Below, piece after piece: positions 47,381-56,857 of a stretch of 56,857 nucleotides of DNA. Numbering within the stretch: the stretch's first letter is position 1; each line of letters starts with the position of its first letter. The stretch comes from Betaproteobacteria bacterium (GTDB lineage: Bacteria > Pseudomonadota > Gammaproteobacteria > Burkholderiales > SG8-41): NCBI GenBank assembly GCA_025356695.1, contig JANXSE010000202.1, positions 1-56,857 of the forward strand. The letters are read 5' to 3'. A model generated the notes under the pieces. It saw only the letters and a program-made list of their open reading frames with translations, searched no databases and was not told the origin of the DNA. Both the position numbers and the translations under genes were made by a program.

Positions 47381-47949
47381 GATGCAATTCCAGTGGTGAC
47401 CAGCGCGCGTACCGGGGCAAACGAACGGCGGTGCACCACCGATACCCCGTTGACACGCAACGCCTCCAGATGGGCCGCCGTCGGATAACCTTTGTGACGG
47501 TCGAAACCATACAGTGGAAAACGTTCGTGCAATTCGAGCATGTGCGCATCACGCGCGGTTTTCGCCAGTATGGACGCCGCTGAAATTTCCGCCACGCTGT
47601 CGTCGCCGCGCACAATGGCGCGCGCCCGAAATTTTATTTTTGGCACGAACAGGCCGTCCACCAGCACCTCAGCGGGCACCACGGTGAGCCCTTCCACCGC
47701 CCTGCGCATGGCGAGCAAGGTCGCCTGCAAAATATTGATGGTATCTATTTCTTCGACGGTGGCACTGGCGATGCACCACGCCTCGGCATGCAACTTGATC
47801 TGTCCAGCCAGACCCTCGCGTCGTTTGGCGCTGAGTTTCTTTGAATCGGCCAGACCGGTGATACCGTGATGGCCGCCGAGTATCACGGCCGCCGCAAACA
47901 CCGGCCCCGCCAGCGGGCCGCGGCCCGCTTCATCAACGCCGCAAATCAC
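47377..47949 (-). CDS. rnhB: Ribonuclease HII
   Basis: RNase HII removes ribonucleotides and RNA primers from DNA. The 190-residue protein has the acidic catalytic residues in [15 protein letters not shown] and in [31 protein letters not shown], plus the [14 protein letters not shown] signature. The GTG at 47949 starts the protein, 17 bp inside the end of lpxB; no ATG lies in frame nearby. The lpxB-rnhB order is conserved. Confidence 0.95.
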   Translation of the reverse strand: MICGVDEAGRGPLAGPVFAAAVILGGHHGITGLADSKKLSAKRREGLAGQIKLHAEAWCIASATVEEIDTINILQATLLAMRRAVEGLTVVPAEVLVDGLFVPKIKFRARAIVRGDDSVAEISAASILAKTARDAHMLELHERFPLYGFDRHKGYPTAAHLEALRVNGVSVVHRRSFAPVRALVTTGIAS

Positions 47950-49117
47950 GTTTCTTCCCGAGCATGCCGCAGACGGCGCGCGCCGCGTGTTCTGCCGCGC
48001 CGTGGCCGAGACTTTCGCGCAGTCCCTCGAACTTGATTTCGATGCGGCCGCGCACAACGGGGTCGCGATACAGATTGAGTACGGCTTGCGCAAGATTGGC
48101 CGGCGTCGCATCGTCCTGGATGAATTCCGGGACGACGAATTTTTCGCAGAGAATATTCGGCAGCCCGTAATAAGGCAGATAGCCCTTGCCTTTCAACAGC
48201 CAGTAACTGGCTGCCGGCATACGGTAGGCAATCACCATTGGTTTGCCGAGCAATGCCGCTTCCAGGGTGGCGGTGCCCGACGCCAGAAGCACGACATCGC
48301 TGGCCGCCATCGCTTCGTGCGCATGTCCAAACATGATGGTCAATGGCAGATCGGCGGCGTTGTTGCGCCACAACGTGGTCTCGAACATATCACGGGTTTC
48401 GCGTGTGGCCAGCGGCACCAGAAAATGCGCTTTGGGCAGTTGGCGCACGATGGCCTGTGCGGTGGCGATGAAGGTCGCAGCCATGTGCTCGATCTCGCTG
48501 TGCCGGCTGCCCGGCATCAGGGTAAAAATCGGGATTTCCGCCGGCAGCTTGAGTTGTTCGCGCGCAGCGCCGCCGCGCGGAACCGATTCGAGCATGTCAT
48601 TCAGCGGGTGTCCTACAAACTCCGCATCGACGCCGGCATTTTCGTAAATTTTCGTTTCAAACGGAAACAGCGTAAGGATCTTGCTGACGGCCTTCTTGAT
48701 CCTGGGCAGGCGTTCGCGCCGCCACATCCAGATGGCCGGGCTGACGTAATGCACGGTCGGCACACCGATGCCTTTGAGGTAGGCCTCAAGCGAAAGATTG
48801 AAATCCGGCGCATCGATGCCGATGAACAACTGCGGCGGGTGTTGCGCAAACCGGTGTTTCAGCCGGCGACGAATGCCGATGATCTCGGCAAAATGACGCA
48901 GCACCTCGACGTAGCCCCTGACGGCGAGTTTTTCCAGAGGGAACCAGACGTCCATGCCTGCCGCTTCCATGCGCGGCCCGCCGATGCCCTGAAACTCGAT
49001 GCCGGGGATAAGTTTGCGCAACGCCGTGATCAACTGACTGCCGAGCAGATCGCCCGACGTTTCGCCGGCGACAATGCCTATCGTGCAGGTGGCCGGAGAA
49101 TCAGCGGATGATGCCAC
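47933..49117 (-). CDS. lpxB: Lipid-A-disaccharide synthase
   Basis: LpxB joins UDP-2,3-diacylglucosamine and lipid X into the lipid A disaccharide at the inner membrane. The 394-residue GT19 protein has [54 protein letters not shown] and PGSRHSEIE. The only start just before the domain is the GTG at 49117, which lies 17 bp inside the end of lpxA. Its own end overlaps rnhB by 17 bp. Confidence 0.95.
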   Translation of the reverse strand: MASSADSPATCTIGIVAGETSGDLLGSQLITALRKLIPGIEFQGIGGPRMEAAGMDVWFPLEKLAVRGYVEVLRHFAEIIGIRRRLKHRFAQHPPQLFIGIDAPDFNLSLEAYLKGIGVPTVHYVSPAIWMWRRERLPRIKKAVSKILTLFPFETKIYENAGVDAEFVGHPLNDMLESVPRGGAAREQLKLPAEIPIFTLMPGSRHSEIEHMAATFIATAQAIVRQLPKAHFLVPLATRETRDMFETTLWRNNAADLPLTIMFGHAHEAMAASDVVLLASGTATLEAALLGKPMVIAYRMPAASYWLLKGKGYLPYYGLPNILCEKFVVPEFIQDDATPANLAQAVLNLYRDPVVRGRIEIKFEGLRESLGHGAAEHAARAVCGMLGKKRDLRR

Positions 49118-49877
49118 GCGTCGAGGCACCGAGAAAATCGACCAACAGCTGCAATTGCGGACACTCCGCGACCATCGCGGCAATTTCACGTTTTGCGTCG
49201 TCCAGACCGAGCCCTGCTTTGTACAGGGTTTTGTAAGCGCGTTTGATGCGGGTGACGGCCTCGGCCGAAAAGCCGCGCCGCTTCAGTCCCTCGCTGTTGA
49301 TGCCGTAGGGTTGCGCCGTGTTGCCCGAGGCGGTAACGAAAGGCGGTATGTCCTGCAGCACGACAGTGCCGATCGCGGTAATGCTGTGCGAGCCGATGTG
49401 GCAGAACTGGTGCACAGCGGTAAAACCGCCGAGGATGGCGTGGTCGTCGACATGCACGTGGCCGGCCAGCTGCGAATTGTTCGCGAATATCGTGTTGTTG
49501 CCGATCTGGCAATCATGCGCGAGGTGCACATAGGCCATCATCCAGTTGTCATTGCCGAGCCGTGTTGCCCCCGCATCCTGCACCGTGCCCAGATTGAATG
49601 TGCAGAATTCACGGATGGTATTACGGTCGCCGATTTCAAGCCGAGTGGGTTCGCCCGCGTATTTTTTGTCCTGCGGTGCGCCGCCAATCGAGGCAAACTG
49701 AAAAATCTGGTTTTCTCTGCCGATCCGCGTATGGCCGGCGATGACGGTGTGTGCGCCGATGCGCGTGCCGGCGCCAATTTCAACATGCGGGCCGATGACC
49801 GCGTATGGCCCGACCTCGACATCCGGGGCAAGTTCGGCGCCTGTTTCCACAATGGCAGTCGGGTGAATTTTGCTCAC
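49101..49877 (-). CDS. lpxA: UDP-N-acetylglucosamine acyltransferase
   Basis: LpxA adds the first hydroxyacyl chain to UDP-GlcNAc from acyl-ACP. The 258-residue left-handed beta-helix protein has hexapeptide repeats from residue 4 to about 190. The catalytic His is in the [25 protein letters not shown] region, and [11 protein letters not shown] and [15 protein letters not shown] are diagnostic. The GTG at 49877 (start [10 protein letters not shown]) is used; it follows fabZ after 11 bp. Confidence 0.96.
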   Translation of the reverse strand: MSKIHPTAIVETGAELAPDVEVGPYAVIGPHVEIGAGTRIGAHTVIAGHTRIGRENQIFQFASIGGAPQDKKYAGEPTRLEIGDRNTIREFCTFNLGTVQDAGATRLGNDNWMMAYVHLAHDCQIGNNTIFANNSQLAGHVHVDDHAILGGFTAVHQFCHIGSHSITAIGTVVLQDIPPFVTASGNTAQPYGINSEGLKRRGFSAEAVTRIKRAYKTLYKAGLGLDDAKREIAAMVAECPQLQLLVDFLGASTRGIIR

Positions 49878-49888
49878 AGGTGTCGCCG

Positions 49889-50347
49889 CTATTCCGTTTT
49901 GGGGTCGATGGTGCGCAAAGTGCACATCAGTTCGGCCTCCGTCGCCACCTGGTCGCCCACCATGGCGCGCGCGGTGAACCACCAGATGCCACGGGTAAAA
50001 CGCTTGATCTCGGCATGCAGTTCAAGCGCATCACCGGGCATGACCGGTTTTTTGAAGCGCGCCTTGTCGATCCCGACAAAATAGTAGACCGAATTGTCAT
50101 CGGCCTTGTGATCATGCGTTTTGAAAGTGAGTATGGCGGCGGCCTGCGCAAGTGCCTCGATAATGAGGACGCCGGGCATCACCGGATGATGCGGGAAATG
50201 CCCTGCAAAAAAATGCTCGTTCATGGTCACGTTTTTCAAGGCGACGATATTCTTGCCGACCTCGTAGGAAAGAACCCGGTCCACCAGCAGAAAGGGGTAA
50301 CGGTGCGGCAGAAACTGCAAAATCTGGTGGATATCCATGCTGCTCAT
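49889..50347 (-). CDS. fabZ: 3-hydroxyacyl-[acyl-carrier-protein] dehydratase
   Basis: FabZ dehydrates 3-hydroxyacyl-ACP in fatty acid synthesis and competes with LpxA/LpxD for hydroxymyristoyl-ACP. The 152-residue hot-dog-fold protein has [14 protein letters not shown] and the catalytic region [19 protein letters not shown] (His and Glu). The ATG at 50347 overlaps the lpxD stop by four bases; a second ATG three codons later is possible. Confidence 0.97.
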   Translation of the reverse strand: MSSMDIHQILQFLPHRYPFLLVDRVLSYEVGKNIVALKNVTMNEHFFAGHFPHHPVMPGVLIIEALAQAAAILTFKTHDHKADDNSVYYFVGIDKARFKKPVMPGDALELHAEIKRFTRGIWWFTARAMVGDQVATEAELMCTLRTIDPKTE

Positions 50348-51390
50348 GATTGTTCTTCCCCTGTTTTCCCGGAGTATTTCTCGAGCGCCCTTACCCGCTT
50401 GGCCAGTTCATCCAGCTGCCGAAGCTGACTCGCATTTTTGAGCCAGCGCTGATGGCTGGTGAACGGATATACGCCTGTGTATACCCCGGGCTCATCCAGC
50501 GATTTCATGATCAATGTGCCCGCCGACACATTGATGTTGTCGCCGATGGTGATGTGTCCGTAAATCATGGAAGCGCCGCCGAGCGCGCAGTTGTTGCCGA
50601 TCCTGGCGCTGCCGGCGATGCCGGTGCAGGCAGCGATCGCCGTATTTTCGCCGATCGACACGTTGTGCGCGATCTGAATCTGGTTGTCCAGCTTTGCGCC
50701 ATTTGCGATAGTGGTATCGTCCAGCGCGCCGCGGTCGATCGTCGTATTGGCGCCGATCTCTACGTCATCACCGATGGTGACGCCGCCGATTTGCGGGATT
50801 TTTTTCCACACTGCGCCGTCTTTGGCGTTGCCGAACCCGTCAGAGCCAATGACCGCACCCGAGTGGACGATGCAACGTTCGCCGATGCGGCAATCATGAT
50901 AGACCGTTGCATTGGGATAAAGCCGCGTGTCTGCTCCGATGCGGCTATTGCGGCCGACAAAACAGCCTGCACCGATGATGCTGCGGGCGCCGATCGAGGC
51001 GCCTTTCTCGATGACGGCACAGGGCCCGACATGAGCCGTCTTTGGAATCCGCGCCCCTTTGTCGACTACCGCCGATTTATGAATGCCGGGTGGCTCACTG
51101 CGCGGGGGATTCAACAGCCCGACGACAGCAGCATAGTAGGCGTAAGGATTGCTGCAAATGATGCGCGGCAGCGAGGTCGTATCGCGCAGGGCTGCACCGA
51201 CAATCACGGCGGACGCCGCCGTAGATTTTAATTGTTCGACGTAGCGTGCCTGGGCCAAGAAGGAAATCTGGCCGGCGACCGCAGACTCAAGCGCCGCGAC
51301 CTGGTGAATACGGATTTTTGCATCGCCGGCAAGCTCACCACCGATGTGGCTGACAATCTGACCGAGCGTGTATGACTTGCGCTTTTCCAA
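50344..51390 (-). CDS. lpxD: UDP-3-O-(3-hydroxyacyl)glucosamine N-acyltransferase
   Basis: LpxD adds the N-linked hydroxyacyl chain to the lipid A precursor. The 348-residue protein has the N-terminal uridine-binding domain ([18 protein letters not shown]...[14 protein letters not shown]), hexapeptide repeats (about 105-310) with [11 protein letters not shown] and the catalytic His in [21 protein letters not shown], and a C-terminal helix. I use the TTG at 51390 because GGAG sits six bases upstream and [11 protein letters not shown] follows; the open frame continues upstream without a good start. Confidence 0.93.
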   Translation of the reverse strand: MEKRKSYTLGQIVSHIGGELAGDAKIRIHQVAALESAVAGQISFLAQARYVEQLKSTAASAVIVGAALRDTTSLPRIICSNPYAYYAAVVGLLNPPRSEPPGIHKSAVVDKGARIPKTAHVGPCAVIEKGASIGARSIIGAGCFVGRNSRIGADTRLYPNATVYHDCRIGERCIVHSGAVIGSDGFGNAKDGAVWKKIPQIGGVTIGDDVEIGANTTIDRGALDDTTIANGAKLDNQIQIAHNVSIGENTAIAACTGIAGSARIGNNCALGGASMIYGHITIGDNINVSAGTLIMKSLDEPGVYTGVYPFTSHQRWLKNASQLRQLDELAKRVRALEKYSGKTGEEQS

Positions 51391-51454
51391 TGTATGCTCC
51401 GGCGGCGCACTAACGCCGGCGCCCCGTATGACCGATACGTTTCCGGATGACGAA

Positions 51455-51964
51455 CTATTTATCCGAGGCAAGTGCCTTGAGCACCTTTTCAGTGATGTCG
51501 ATGCGCGTATTGCGATAGACCGCTTCCTGGATGATCAGATCGAATTTCTCGGTCTCTGCGATCTGCTTGATGGCCTTGTTAGCACGCTCGAACAGCGCGG
51601 AGAGTTCTTCGTTGCGGCGCAGATTCAGGTCTTCGCGAAATTCTCTTTGCAGGCGCTGAAACTCGCGGGTCTGGCGGCCGAGTTCCTGCTCCTTGTTGCG
51701 GCGGTCCGATTCGCTCATGGTCAGGCCGTCTTTTTCCAGCTGCCCCTGCAGAGCTTTTATCTGTTGCTCAATCTTGCGCAATTCCTGCTCGCGCGGTGCG
51801 AACTCCTTCTCCAGCTTCTTGGTGGCGCGTTCAGCCGGCGCCGATTCGCGATTAATACGCTCGGCATCGATGAAACCGACTTTCAGGTCGGCGGCCGCCG
51901 CAGCCGTGCCCATCAAAACACCAATGAGCAGGCTGATAAAAATCGAAATGGTCGGTTTATTCAA
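51455..51964 (-). CDS. skp: Periplasmic chaperone Skp/OmpH
   Basis: Skp is a trimeric periplasmic chaperone that holds unfolded outer membrane proteins for BamA. The 169-residue protein has a signal peptide (residues 1-25, ending GTAAAAA) and the OmpH family start LKVGFIDAERI. Long charged helices follow (residues 55-130, rich in Glu, Lys, Arg) that form the tentacles. It follows bamA after 55 bp, the universal order. Confidence 0.95.
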   Translation of the reverse strand: MNKPTISIFISLLIGVLMGTAAAAADLKVGFIDAERINRESAPAERATKKLEKEFAPREQELRKIEQQIKALQGQLEKDGLTMSESDRRNKEQELGRQTREFQRLQREFREDLNLRRNEELSALFERANKAIKQIAETEKFDLIIQEAVYRNTRIDITEKVLKALASDK

Positions 51965-52019
51965 GTTACTCTCCTTGCTTTGGATCTGTCATGTCACAAG
52001 CGTGCGGAACGCCCCACCG

Positions 52020-54293
52020 CTAAAACTGCTGACCAAACGTAAACTGGAATTTCTGCTTGGAATCGCCGATTTGCGAGCGTATGGCATTGGCCACGCTGAT
52101 CTTGATCGGGCCGAAGGGTGAGACCCAGGTCACGCCGAGACCTGCGGATGCCCTCAACTCGCTGAATTTGTATTCCTCGCCCACCATGCCGCTGTCGACA
52201 AATGCGCTCAGGCGAATGGATTTGTCGCCTCCCATGCCGGGTACCGGAAACAGCAACTCGGCGTTACCCATCAATTTCTTGCTGCCGCCGATCGCCGATC
52301 CATCAGTATATTTCGGACCGATCGATGAAGTCGTAAAGCCACGTACCGAGGACACGCCGCCCAGATAAAAATTCTTGAAAAACGGCAACGGTCGGCCGTC
52401 AAGCCCCGCGCCATAACCGACGTCTCCGTTCAGATACAGGGTGAACGTCTGACTGAGGGGAAAATAGCGTTGGTTCTGATAGCCGATTTTGTAATAGCGC
52501 AGCGTTCCGCCGGGGACGCCCGCTTCAAGCCAGCTGCGCTGGGTGCCGCCACGGGTCGTATATATGGCACTGTCGCGCGTATCCCGGGTCCAGGAAAGTG
52601 TGGCGGGTATCGTTGTATTTGTTTGTCCAAAAGTCGTGACATAAGCCTGGATACGGGCAGGACTGTCAACAAAAGTGGTGATGCTGGTTTCTTCGTAACC
52701 AAGCCCAAGACCGATATTGTCGATGTCAGTAAAGGGGACACCTAAACGGCCATTCGCTCCCAGTGTTTTCGTGCGATAAAGGCCCGCTCCGATGGCGGAC
52801 GGATCCGTATTGCGTTTGTATATGTCAAAACCACGACTCACGCCGTCGACCGTCCAATACGGCTGCGTAAATGACAGCGAATACACCGTGTTGACCTTGC
52901 TGGTGTTGACCTGCACGCCGAGGAAATTGCCGGTACCGAAAACGTTTTGCTGTGAGACGCCGCCGCTCAAAACGACACCCTCGGTGCTGCCGTAACCGGC
53001 ACCCAGCATGATGTTGCCGGTGGGTTTTTCGACGACGCTCATGTTGATGTCCACCTGGTCGGTGGTGCCCGATACCGACGGGGTCTCGACGCTGACATCG
53101 GTAAAGTAACCCAGCCGGTCTACGCGCTGCTTGGATTTTGTGATCTTGTCCGCAGAATACCAGCCGCCCTCAAGCTGCCGCATTTCACGCCGGATCACCT
53201 CGTCGCGTGTTTTTGTATTGCCGGCGACATTGATTCTTCGCACATAAACACGGCGGCCCGGATCGACAAACAGCGTGAACGACACCGTGCGCTTTTCACG
53301 GTTAATGTCCGGCACCGCGTTTACATTGGCGAAGGCGTAGCCGTCATTGCCGAGCCGGTCGCTGATTGCCTTGGTCGATTCGGTCAATTTTGCGCGTGAA
53401 AAAATGTCGCCTGCTTTAAGCTGCACCAGCTTCAAAGCATCTTCCTTTGGGATCAGCATTTCGCCGGCGAGATTGACGTTCGAGACCGAAAACTGCGGGC
53501 CTTCCGTCACGCCGATCGAAATGTAAACATCCTTCCTGTCCGGCGTGATCGAGACTTGCGTCGAGTCAACGTTGAATTCAAGGTAACCGCGATCCAGGTA
53601 ATACGATTTCAGCGCCTCGATATCGCCCGCCAGCTTTTGCTTCGAATACTGGTCGTCTTTTGTGTACCACGTCAGCAAACCCGGTGTGCGCAGTTTGAAA
53701 ATGGCAAGCAGATCGGATTCCTTGAACAACGTGTTTCCGATAATGCTGATTTGACGAATCTTGGCAACATCACCCTCGACGATATCAATGCGCACGGACA
53801 CGCGGTTGCGCTCAAGCGGTGTCGCAGTTGTCGTGATCTGGGCGGCGTAGCGGCCACGGCTGACGTACTGGCGCTTCAATTCCTGCTCGGCTTTGTCGAG
53901 CAGGCCGCGGTCAAAGATCTGCCCCTCCGCAAGGCCCATCGATTTCAACCCCTTTTGCAGGTCGGTTTTGTTGAATTCCTTGGCGCCGTTGATTTCGATC
54001 TGCGCAACCGACGGGCGTTCCTGAATCAGGATGATGAGGACGCCGTTGTCGACTTCGATACTGACGTCTTTGAAAAAGCCGGTTGCAAACAATGAACGGA
54101 TCGCCTGCGAGGCTTTTTCATCGGTCATCGTGTCGCCGACTTTCACCGGGAGATAACTGAAAACGGTGCCCGCCTCGACGCGCTGGATGCCCTCGACGCG
54201 GATGTCCTTGACGGTGAACGGATCAAAAGCGCAGGCGTTAAGCGCCGCTATCAAGCCGATTACGAATAAAGCCAGTCGCTTGCCCAGGTTCAT
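52020..54293 (-). CDS. bamA: Outer membrane protein assembly factor BamA
   Basis: BamA is the central barrel of the Bam complex that inserts beta-barrel proteins. The 757-residue protein has a signal peptide (residues 1-22), five POTRA domains (about 24-420; FTVKDIRVEGIQRVEAGTVFSYLPVKVGD starts POTRA1) and a 16-strand barrel. The loop 6 motif VRGFTTSSIGP and the C-terminal signature ending in Phe (QFTFGQQF) are present. It follows rseP directly, with one base between. Confidence 0.97.
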   Translation of the reverse strand: MNLGKRLALFVIGLIAALNACAFDPFTVKDIRVEGIQRVEAGTVFSYLPVKVGDTMTDEKASQAIRSLFATGFFKDVSIEVDNGVLIILIQERPSVAQIEINGAKEFNKTDLQKGLKSMGLAEGQIFDRGLLDKAEQELKRQYVSRGRYAAQITTTATPLERNRVSVRIDIVEGDVAKIRQISIIGNTLFKESDLLAIFKLRTPGLLTWYTKDDQYSKQKLAGDIEALKSYYLDRGYLEFNVDSTQVSITPDRKDVYISIGVTEGPQFSVSNVNLAGEMLIPKEDALKLVQLKAGDIFSRAKLTESTKAISDRLGNDGYAFANVNAVPDINREKRTVSFTLFVDPGRRVYVRRINVAGNTKTRDEVIRREMRQLEGGWYSADKITKSKQRVDRLGYFTDVSVETPSVSGTTDQVDINMSVVEKPTGNIMLGAGYGSTEGVVLSGGVSQQNVFGTGNFLGVQVNTSKVNTVYSLSFTQPYWTVDGVSRGFDIYKRNTDPSAIGAGLYRTKTLGANGRLGVPFTDIDNIGLGLGYEETSITTFVDSPARIQAYVTTFGQTNTTIPATLSWTRDTRDSAIYTTRGGTQRSWLEAGVPGGTLRYYKIGYQNQRYFPLSQTFTLYLNGDVGYGAGLDGRPLPFFKNFYLGGVSSVRGFTTSSIGPKYTDGSAIGGSKKLMGNAELLFPVPGMGGDKSIRLSAFVDSGMVGEEYKFSELRASAGLGVTWVSPFGPIKISVANAIRSQIGDSKQKFQFTFGQQF

Positions 54294-54294
54294 G

Positions 54295-55659
54295 TCAGCC
54301 GTTCACCAGTCGCGTAATGTCGTTGTAAATTGCAAAAACCATCAAGACCAGCAGCAGCGCCATCCCAATCTGCTGGCCGACAGCCATGGTCTTTTCGGAA
54401 AGCGGACTTCCCTTAAAAATTTCAAGCATATAATACATCAAATGCCCCCCATCCAATAAGGGTACGGGCAGCAGATTGAGCACACCCAGACTGATGCTGA
54501 TGAGGGCCAAAAAGACGATGTAGGATATCCAGCCCACCTGGGCTGATTGACCTGCGTAGTCGGCGATGGTGATGGGGCCGCTGAGGTTTTTCAGCGAAAC
54601 TTCGCCGACCAGCATTTTGCCCAGCATCTGCAGGCTGAAGATCGACGTCTCCCAGGTTCGTTGCAGCGCCTTGCCAAGACTTTCCACGGGCCCGTAACGC
54701 ACTTCCACCATGTATTTCTGCATCGCATTGCGGTCGATGCGCGGCGCCGCACCGATGCGCCCGATGCTGACTGATTTTTCCAGCACAGCATCCGGCGTGA
54801 CCGGCATCTGCACGTGCTGTTCCTGCCGGTTTAGCTCGAAAACAAGCCGCTTGCCCGGACTTGAACTGATCACGCTCACCAGTTCGTCCCACCGCGCAAT
54901 CGCAACTCCGTCTACCGCCAGGACATGGTCCTCCGCCAACAAACCGGCGCGCTCTCCCGCACCGCCGGCAATCAACCGTCCAATGACCGGAGGCAGCGGC
55001 GGCTGCAGTCGCGCGAAGCCCAATGCGCGCAGAAAATCACCATCGAGAGAATCTGCATTGAGAACAGACAAATCGAGGCTGCGCCAGTGAATTTCGCCCC
55101 GTTCATTGTGGATCTCAAGGGAAACCGGCTTGCGATCGACCGCGTACTGCAGCAGGTGCCAGCGTGCATCCTGCCAGGTCGAAACTGCCTGGGTTCCGAC
55201 TTTGACGATAACGTCACCAGTGGCTAGTTGTGCCTGTGCCGCAGCGGATTCCGGCAGGATGCTGCCGATGACCGGACGCAGCCCGGGGATGCCGCTGACG
55301 AATACCACCCAGTAGAGAAGAATGGCGAGCAGAAAATTTGCGACCGGACCGGCCAATACGATGAGAATGCGCCGCGTCACCGATTGCCGGTTGAAGGCGC
55401 GGGGAAGATCCGCCGGTGCGACCTCACCTTCGCGCTCATCCAGCATTTTGACGTAGCCGCCGAGCGGAAACGTGGCCAACACCCATTCGGTGTTATCGCG
55501 CCCGCGCTTAAGGCAAAGCAGCGGCCGGCCGAATCCGAGCGAAAAGCGCAGCACTTTTACACCGCACCAGCGGGCCACGAAGTAATGACCGAGTTCGTGC
55601 ACGACGATCAATACGCCAAGTGCAAACGAAAATGCCGCGATTGTAGTCAACAGATTCAT
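54295..55659 (-). CDS. rseP: Site-2 zinc metalloprotease RseP
   Basis: RseP cleaves RseA within the membrane to release sigma-E (gene at 28192) and clears remnant signal peptides. The 454-residue inner membrane protein has the zinc motif HELGH (residues 21-25) in the first helix, two PDZ domains (about 115-190 and 205-285), and the distal NLLPVPLLDGGHLMYYMLE motif with the third ligand Asp. Transmembrane helices frame both ends. It sits between dxr and bamA; cdsA is expected beyond the right edge. Confidence 0.96.
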   Translation of the reverse strand: MNLLTTIAAFSFALGVLIVVHELGHYFVARWCGVKVLRFSLGFGRPLLCLKRGRDNTEWVLATFPLGGYVKMLDEREGEVAPADLPRAFNRQSVTRRILIVLAGPVANFLLAILLYWVVFVSGIPGLRPVIGSILPESAAAQAQLATGDVIVKVGTQAVSTWQDARWHLLQYAVDRKPVSLEIHNERGEIHWRSLDLSVLNADSLDGDFLRALGFARLQPPLPPVIGRLIAGGAGERAGLLAEDHVLAVDGVAIARWDELVSVISSSPGKRLVFELNRQEQHVQMPVTPDAVLEKSVSIGRIGAAPRIDRNAMQKYMVEVRYGPVESLGKALQRTWETSIFSLQMLGKMLVGEVSLKNLSGPITIADYAGQSAQVGWISYIVFLALISISLGVLNLLPVPLLDGGHLMYYMLEIFKGSPLSEKTMAVGQQIGMALLLVLMVFAIYNDITRLVNG

Positions 55660-55672
55660 GGGCTTTCAGTTC

Positions 55673-56857
55673 CTAAGCGGTGAGCTGTGATGAAACAGCG
55701 GGGCCGGATACGGCGTGCTGCGACAGCCAGCGGGCGGCGCTTTGTCGCGCGCGCGTATCGGCCTCGAATACATCCGCCAGATTGCGCAAAGGCATGTTGC
55801 CGATCGACGCCAGCACCCCCTCGAGGAGTTGCGGAATCTGGTCAAAACGCATTTGCAAATTCAGGAACGCGGCGACCGCGACTTCATTCGCGGCGTTCAA
55901 CAGGGCCGAGGCGCAGCCGCCTGCGCGCAGCGCCTCGCGGGCGAGACGCAGACATGGAAAGCGGCGTTCATCCGGCACTGAAAAATTAAGGCGGCCGGTC
56001 TTCGCAAGATCGAGATAGCTGACCCCTGCTTCGATCCTTTGCGGATAGCCGAGGGCGTGCGCAATCGGCGTGCGCATATCCGGATTACCGAGTTGCGCTA
56101 TCACGGAACCATCGACGTATTCGACCAGCGAATGAATCACGCTCTCGGGGTGGATCACGACATCGATCTGCTGTTCGGGTGCGTTGAACAGCCAGCTGGC
56201 CTCAATAATCTCCAGGCCCTTGTTCATCATGGTCGCCGAATCGACGGATATTTTGCGGCCCATCACCCAATTGGGATGCGCACAGGCCTGGTCCGGCGTG
56301 ACATCGACCAGTTTTTCCAGCGGCCATTCGCGAAACGGCCCGCCCGAAGCGGTCAGAAGGATGCGACGCACTCCCGCCGCGTTGAGATCGCCGGCAAACC
56401 CGGCCGGCAGCGACTGGAAGATGGCGTTGTGTTCACTGTCGATCGGAATCAATGTGGCCTGACAGCGGCGAACCGCCTCCATGAATACCGGCCCTGCGGT
56501 CACCAGAGCCTCCTTGTTGGCAAGGAGTACCTGCTTGCCGGCATTGACCGCGGCGAGCGCAGGTCGCAGTCCGGCGATGCCAACGATTGCCGCCATGACG
56601 GCGTCGGCGTCGGCGTGCGCAGCGACCGCTTCGAGACTTTCCGTGCCGTGCAGTACCTTGGTCGCCGATCCGGCTCGCTCAAGGCGTTCCGACAACTGTC
56701 TGGCCGCCGACACATCATCAATGACCGCAAACCGTGGCGCGAACGCGATCACCTGATCGAACAGGCGGTCTGTCTGGCGGTGCGCGGTCAACGCCAGGAC
56801 CTTGAAGCGATCCGGATGGCGCGCAATGACGTCGAGCGTGCTGACACCGATGCTGCC
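55673..56857 (-). CDS. dxr: 1-deoxy-D-xylulose 5-phosphate reductoisomerase, N-terminus cut by the right edge
   Basis: Dxr converts DXP to methylerythritol phosphate with NADPH, the first committed step of the MEP isoprenoid pathway. The frame is open to the right edge, where it reads [28 protein letters not shown], the usual sequence close to the N-terminus, so only a few residues are missing. The metal and substrate motifs [30 protein letters not shown] and [18 protein letters not shown] follow. It is the first visible gene of the dxr-rseP-bamA-skp-lpxD-fabZ-lpxA-lpxB-rnhB run. Confidence 0.97.
   Translation of the reverse strand, partial: GSIGVSTLDVIARHPDRFKVLALTAHRQTDRLFDQVIAFAPRFAVIDDVSAARQLSERLERAGSATKVLHGTESLEAVAAHADADAVMAAIVGIAGLRPALAAVNAGKQVLLANKEALVTAGPVFMEAVRRCQATLIPIDSEHNAIFQSLPAGFAGDLNAAGVRRILLTASGGPFREWPLEKLVDVTPDQACAHPNWVMGRKISVDSATMMNKGLEIIEASWLFNAPEQQIDVVIHPESVIHSLVEYVDGSVIAQLGNPDMRTPIAHALGYPQRIEAGVSYLDLAKTGRLNFSVPDERRFPCLRLAREALRAGGCASALLNAANEVAVAAFLNLQMRFDQIPQLLEGVLASIGNMPLRNLADVFEADTRARQSAARWLSQHAVSGPAVSSQLTA

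Overview
This 56.9 kb window is betaproteobacterial chromosome, most likely from a Burkholderiales-like lineage. Two things suggest this: the housekeeping gene order (rpoE-rseA-rseB-mucD-lepA-lepB-rnc-era-recO-pdxJ-acpS, pyrG-kdsA-eno-ftsB, dxr-rseP-bamA-skp-lpxD-fabZ-lpxA-lpxB-rnhB), and three orphan Bug/TctC periplasmic receptors. Nearly all core genes lie on the minus strand.

Layout. (1) Positions 1-1372 are the end of a mobile element: a partial helix-turn-helix gene running off the left edge, a 92-residue protein with its own terminator, a structured intergenic region, and a DUF3693-like repressor. It ends in a sequence whose central region and XerD arm match the chromosome-dimer resolution site dif. 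This looks like a filamentous (inovirus-type) prophage or a similar Xer-dependent element, and it would place the window at the replication terminus. (2) Positions 1373-9631 hold Bug receptor genes and a minus-strand operon: enoyl-CoA hydratase-like protein, PaaC-like 3-hydroxyacyl-CoA dehydrogenase, 3-oxoadipyl-CoA-thiolase-like protein, a UGSC-family selenoprotein, its large partner, and two Bug receptors. The selenoprotein reads through an in-frame TGA with a SECIS-like hairpin directly downstream. This cluster is the most interesting part of the window. (3) Positions 9741-13701 hold a secreted protein, an unusual HTH-PAS-nucleotidyl cyclase fusion with a self-regulating-looking promoter, a DUF1178 protein and an amidohydrolase. 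(4) Positions 13705-28791 hold tRNA-Leu/Cys/Gly, pgsA, uvrC, a family-5 uracil-DNA glycosylase, nagZ, acpS, pdxJ, recO, era, rnc, DUF4845, lepB and lepA, then a terminator and the sigma-E operon. (5) Positions 29008-38205 hold nadB, an osmoprotectant-type substrate-binding/permease fusion, a polysaccharide-deacetylase-family hydrolase, a class III aminotransferase, a giant iron-sulfur flavoprotein and a tiny membrane protein. (6) Positions 38217-56857 hold folD, ftsB, eno, kdsA, pyrG, ppsA, ppsR, a SpoU methyltransferase, and the lipid A / outer membrane assembly operon up to a dxr cut by the right edge.

How the parts work together. The sigma-E operon (rpoE, rseA, rseB, mucD) responds to envelope stress. 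RseP cleaves RseA, and BamA, Skp, LpxD/A/B, FabZ and KdsA build the outer membrane that this response guards. The catabolic operon resembles the lower, dicarboxylyl-CoA part of phenylacetate-type degradation, joined to receptors that capture a carboxylated substrate and to the UGSC pair, whose chemistry is unknown. All assignments come from reading the sequence and from family knowledge; no database search was run.
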